Source of the DNA: a virus | Virus record (IMG/VR): IMGVR_UViG_3300045257_000173 | Span: 1-38,990 of that record | DNA: 38,990 nucleotides | Direction: 5' to 3' (one strand) | In this document: piece by piece, positions 37,641 through 38,990 of the stretch | Layout of the letters: the number at the start of each line of letters is the position of its first letter | How positions within the stretch are numbered: the first letter of the stretch is position 1 | The notes under the pieces: generated by a model | Seen by the model: the letters and a program-made list of their open reading frames with translations, nothing else | Told to the model about the DNA's origin: nothing | The model's database searches: none | Position numbers and translations under genes: made by a program

Positions 37641-38018
37641 ATGCTCTACCTGTTACGCATTCTTTTGCTCGCTGTGTTTTTCTCGTTTCCGGGCGTGCTG
37701 CCTGGGTGCGCAAGTGGAACAAACCCGCTCGGCAGCGTGCTGCTCGCGCCGGACATCGACACCTTCAACAAAAGGCTCGGCGCGGCTTACGTTTTGAATA
37801 CCGCTGTCAGGCGCGCATCGGTATCCTTGATGGACGCAGGCAAGATCAGCGCTCAGGACGGCGAGAATACGATGGCGGCGAATGACGCGGCGAAGGCAGG
37901 GCTTGATCTGGCCGCGACTATGAGCAAGATCGATCTGGCCGCGGCCGACGGGAAGCTGAACGCGGTATCCGCGACTCTCATGGCGCTTTCGGCCTATCTG
38001 ACGGCAAGGGGTCAATGA
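37641..38018 (+). CDS. Phage lipoprotein of the lysis region, 125 aa
   Basis: ATG 37641 follows TTAGGAGTCGAA. The N-terminus is a lipoprotein signal: YLLRILLLAVFFSFPGVLPG then Cys 23, a lipobox LPGC. The mature part is helical (AYVLNTAVRRASVSLMDAGK, NDAAKAGLDLAATMSKIDLA). It resembles lipoproteins found near lysis genes in other phages. It could serve as an o-spanin-like outer-membrane partner, although it lacks the proline-rich character of Rz1. It overlaps the next gene. Confidence 0.7.
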   Translation: MLYLLRILLLAVFFSFPGVLPGCASGTNPLGSVLLAPDIDTFNKRLGAAYVLNTAVRRASVSLMDAGKISAQDGENTMAANDAAKAGLDLAATMSKIDLAAADGKLNAVSATLMALSAYLTARGQ

Positions 38019-38227
38019 TGGGACCGGGCGAGATACTGGCACTCCAGATCATCCTTGGCTTGGTTGACCGTGCTGCCGCCTATTCGGCTGCGCTTGCCAA
38101 GGCCAAGGCCGAGGGTCGAGACATTTCCGACGCGGAGATTTTGGCGCTTGCCCAGGATGACGACGTAGCGAGGGCTGAGCAGGTTTTGGCAATCGCCCGG
38201 CGGCGTGCGCAGGAAAAGACGACGTGA
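38015..38227 (+). CDS. Hypothetical helical protein, 70 aa
   Basis: ATG 38015 overlaps the lipoprotein stop. The N-terminus is mildly hydrophobic (ILALQIILGLVDRAAAYSAA). The rest is charged helix (DDDVARAEQVLAIARRRAQE). It is coupled to the endolysin gene as GTGA. Its role is unknown, presumably lysis-related. Confidence 0.6.
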   Translation: MMGPGEILALQIILGLVDRAAAYSAALAKAKAEGRDISDAEILALAQDDDVARAEQVLAIARRRAQEKTT

Positions 38228-38694
38228 GCTTCACGGCATTCGGTGCGATCTGGAAGGCCACGGCAACGCTCCTGCCGCCTGCGCTGGACTCAAAGCCCGC
38301 CTGGGCCATGCTCTACGCGATCGCGCGCCAGGAGTCCCGACTGGACGCGCGTAGGCAGATCGGCGGGCCCGCCCGCGGCTTTTGGCAGTTCGAGCTTGGC
38401 GGCATCCGGGGCGTACTCAACCACAGGGCAAGCGGGCCGCTGATCCGCTCAGTGCTTGACCGGCTTGATTACAACTATGCCCCTGAAACCAGCTACAACG
38501 CGGTAGACGACAACGACGTGCTAGCGTTCTCATTCGCCCGTTGTCTGCTTTGGAGCGATCCGCGCCCGCTCCCAGGTCAACACGAATCCGAGACCGGATG
38601 GGAAATCTACCTAGATTGTTGGCGGCCAGGGGCGCCCAGGTACGCGACTTGGGCGGCTTTCTACAAGCAGGCGTGGGAAGTGGCGCTCGCCTGA
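38224..38694 (+). CDS. Endolysin, lysozyme/transglycosylase-like, 156 aa
   Basis: GTG 38224 overlaps the previous stop. Residues 28-60 carry AMLYAIARQESRLDARRQIG and GPARGFWQFELGG. This matches the catalytic Glu region of lysozyme-like muramidases/transglycosylases (Glu 37) and the downstream G-x-W-Q-F/G-L-x motif. The remainder is helical with conserved-looking WxxA pairs (YATWAAFYKQAWEVALA). It degrades peptidoglycan at lysis. No signal peptide or wall-binding domain is seen, so it needs a holin. Confidence 0.8.
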   Translation: MSFTAFGAIWKATATLLPPALDSKPAWAMLYAIARQESRLDARRQIGGPARGFWQFELGGIRGVLNHRASGPLIRSVLDRLDYNYAPETSYNAVDDNDVLAFSFARCLLWSDPRPLPGQHESETGWEIYLDCWRPGAPRYATWAAFYKQAWEVALA

Positions 38695-38698
38695 CCGC

Positions 38699-38990
38699 TC
38701 ACGAATAGCTCTGCTCAATAGCATTCACCAGCGCCAGTTCGGCGGCAACGATGTTCTCCCGGCCTTCTGAATGGATGAACGTCTTTGCCGCCTCGGCGAC
38801 GGCGCGCAGGCGATTCAGTTCAGACTTTTCAACCATAATTGCTTCAATAAACTGCTCGTCCGGTTCACCGGTACAATCTTCGCCGTCGGGGCCGGAGGCA
38901 GGCGCAGGTTCGGTAGTAATCGTCGGGGTACGCCGTTCCGTCGCACTTTCCGATTCGTTGGCGACTGCCTGCGCGGCCTCCGGTTCTTTG
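38699..38990 (-). CDS. C-terminal part of hypothetical protein (continues at position 1)
   Basis: The frame is open from the right edge to TGA at 38699-38701. It is in register with the gene entering the left edge at position 1 when the ends are joined. The segment has an acidic, disordered part (TTEPAPASGPDGEDCTGEPD) and a helical end (VEKSELNRLRAVAEAAKTFI, ENIVAAELALVNAI). It ends four bases from the converging endolysin stop. No family is recognised, and no terminator is visible between the two. Confidence 0.7.
   Translation of the reverse strand, partial: KEPEAAQAVANESESATERRTPTITTEPAPASGPDGEDCTGEPDEQFIEAIMVEKSELNRLRAVAEAAKTFIHSEGRENIVAAELALVNAIEQSYS

Noticed and set aside
1-38990. CRISPR arrays, tRNA genes, insertion sequences, integrase and attachment sites
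   Set aside because: No regularly spaced repeats, cloverleaf, transposase or recombinase motifs were seen on either strand.

Overview
The window reads as one complete tailed-phage genome, most likely a podovirus of a GC-rich proteobacterium. A betaproteobacterial (Burkholderiales-like) host is a guess from the look of several accessory proteins and was not tested. The two ends of the window join in frame: a minus-strand gene starting at 92 runs off the left edge and re-enters at 38990, ending at 38699 with no frame break. The 38,990 bp are therefore probably a closed map of a circularly permuted or circularised genome. I see no integrase, CI-like repressor, tRNA gene or CRISPR array, so a lytic lifestyle is the simplest reading.

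Layout. Two transcription units diverge from a compact control region at about 6930-7060. It holds a sigma70-like leftward promoter, a weaker rightward promoter, and a 10-bp operator-like repeat that overlaps both. The leftward early unit (6928 down to 1, then 38990 to 38699) is tightly packed, and most genes are joined by ATGA or GTGA overlaps. It carries a recombination cassette (ERF-family annealing protein, a coiled-coil protein, a YqaJ/lambda-type exonuclease and a 21-codon CxxC peptide between the last two), small orphan genes, and three HNH endonuclease genes, one of which has lost its normal C-terminus. The rightward unit starts with a small excisionase/MerR-type HTH protein. It continues with small zinc-binding and winged-helix proteins, a DUF1376 replication protein with iteron-like repeats, zinc-finger proteins and a RuvC-like resolvase. 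From 13 kb the late genes follow: terminase, portal, scaffold, a fourth HNH gene, capsid, decoration or tail adaptor proteins, a P22 gp10-like tail protein, three large putative internal virion (ejection) proteins, fibre-like proteins and a lysis cluster (holin candidates, lipoprotein, lysozyme-like endolysin). The late unit ends 4 bp from the converging end of the early unit.

Most interesting signals. (1) 4213-4491 looks like a densely folded plus-strand RNA, antisense to the tail of the broken HNH gene; its G-U wobble pairs fit the plus strand better than the minus. (2) 11778-11882 resembles a plasmid-type origin: a 76-bp nested palindrome built from three copies of a GGGGCA-TTT motif, followed at once by two perfect DnaA boxes 20 bp apart. 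(3) A Tad2-like (DUF2829) anti-Thoeris protein sits among the structural genes at 23472-23768. (4) The terminase reading frame appears to start at a non-canonical AUA codon behind a perfect Shine-Dalgarno sequence. (5) Two arginine-rich mini-proteins are encoded just before a classical terminator at 18.7 kb. (6) Several GC-rich gene-free stretches (8495-8760, 9202-9322, 10253-10863) are packed with perfect hairpins.

All family assignments come from reading motifs by eye. None was confirmed by a database search.
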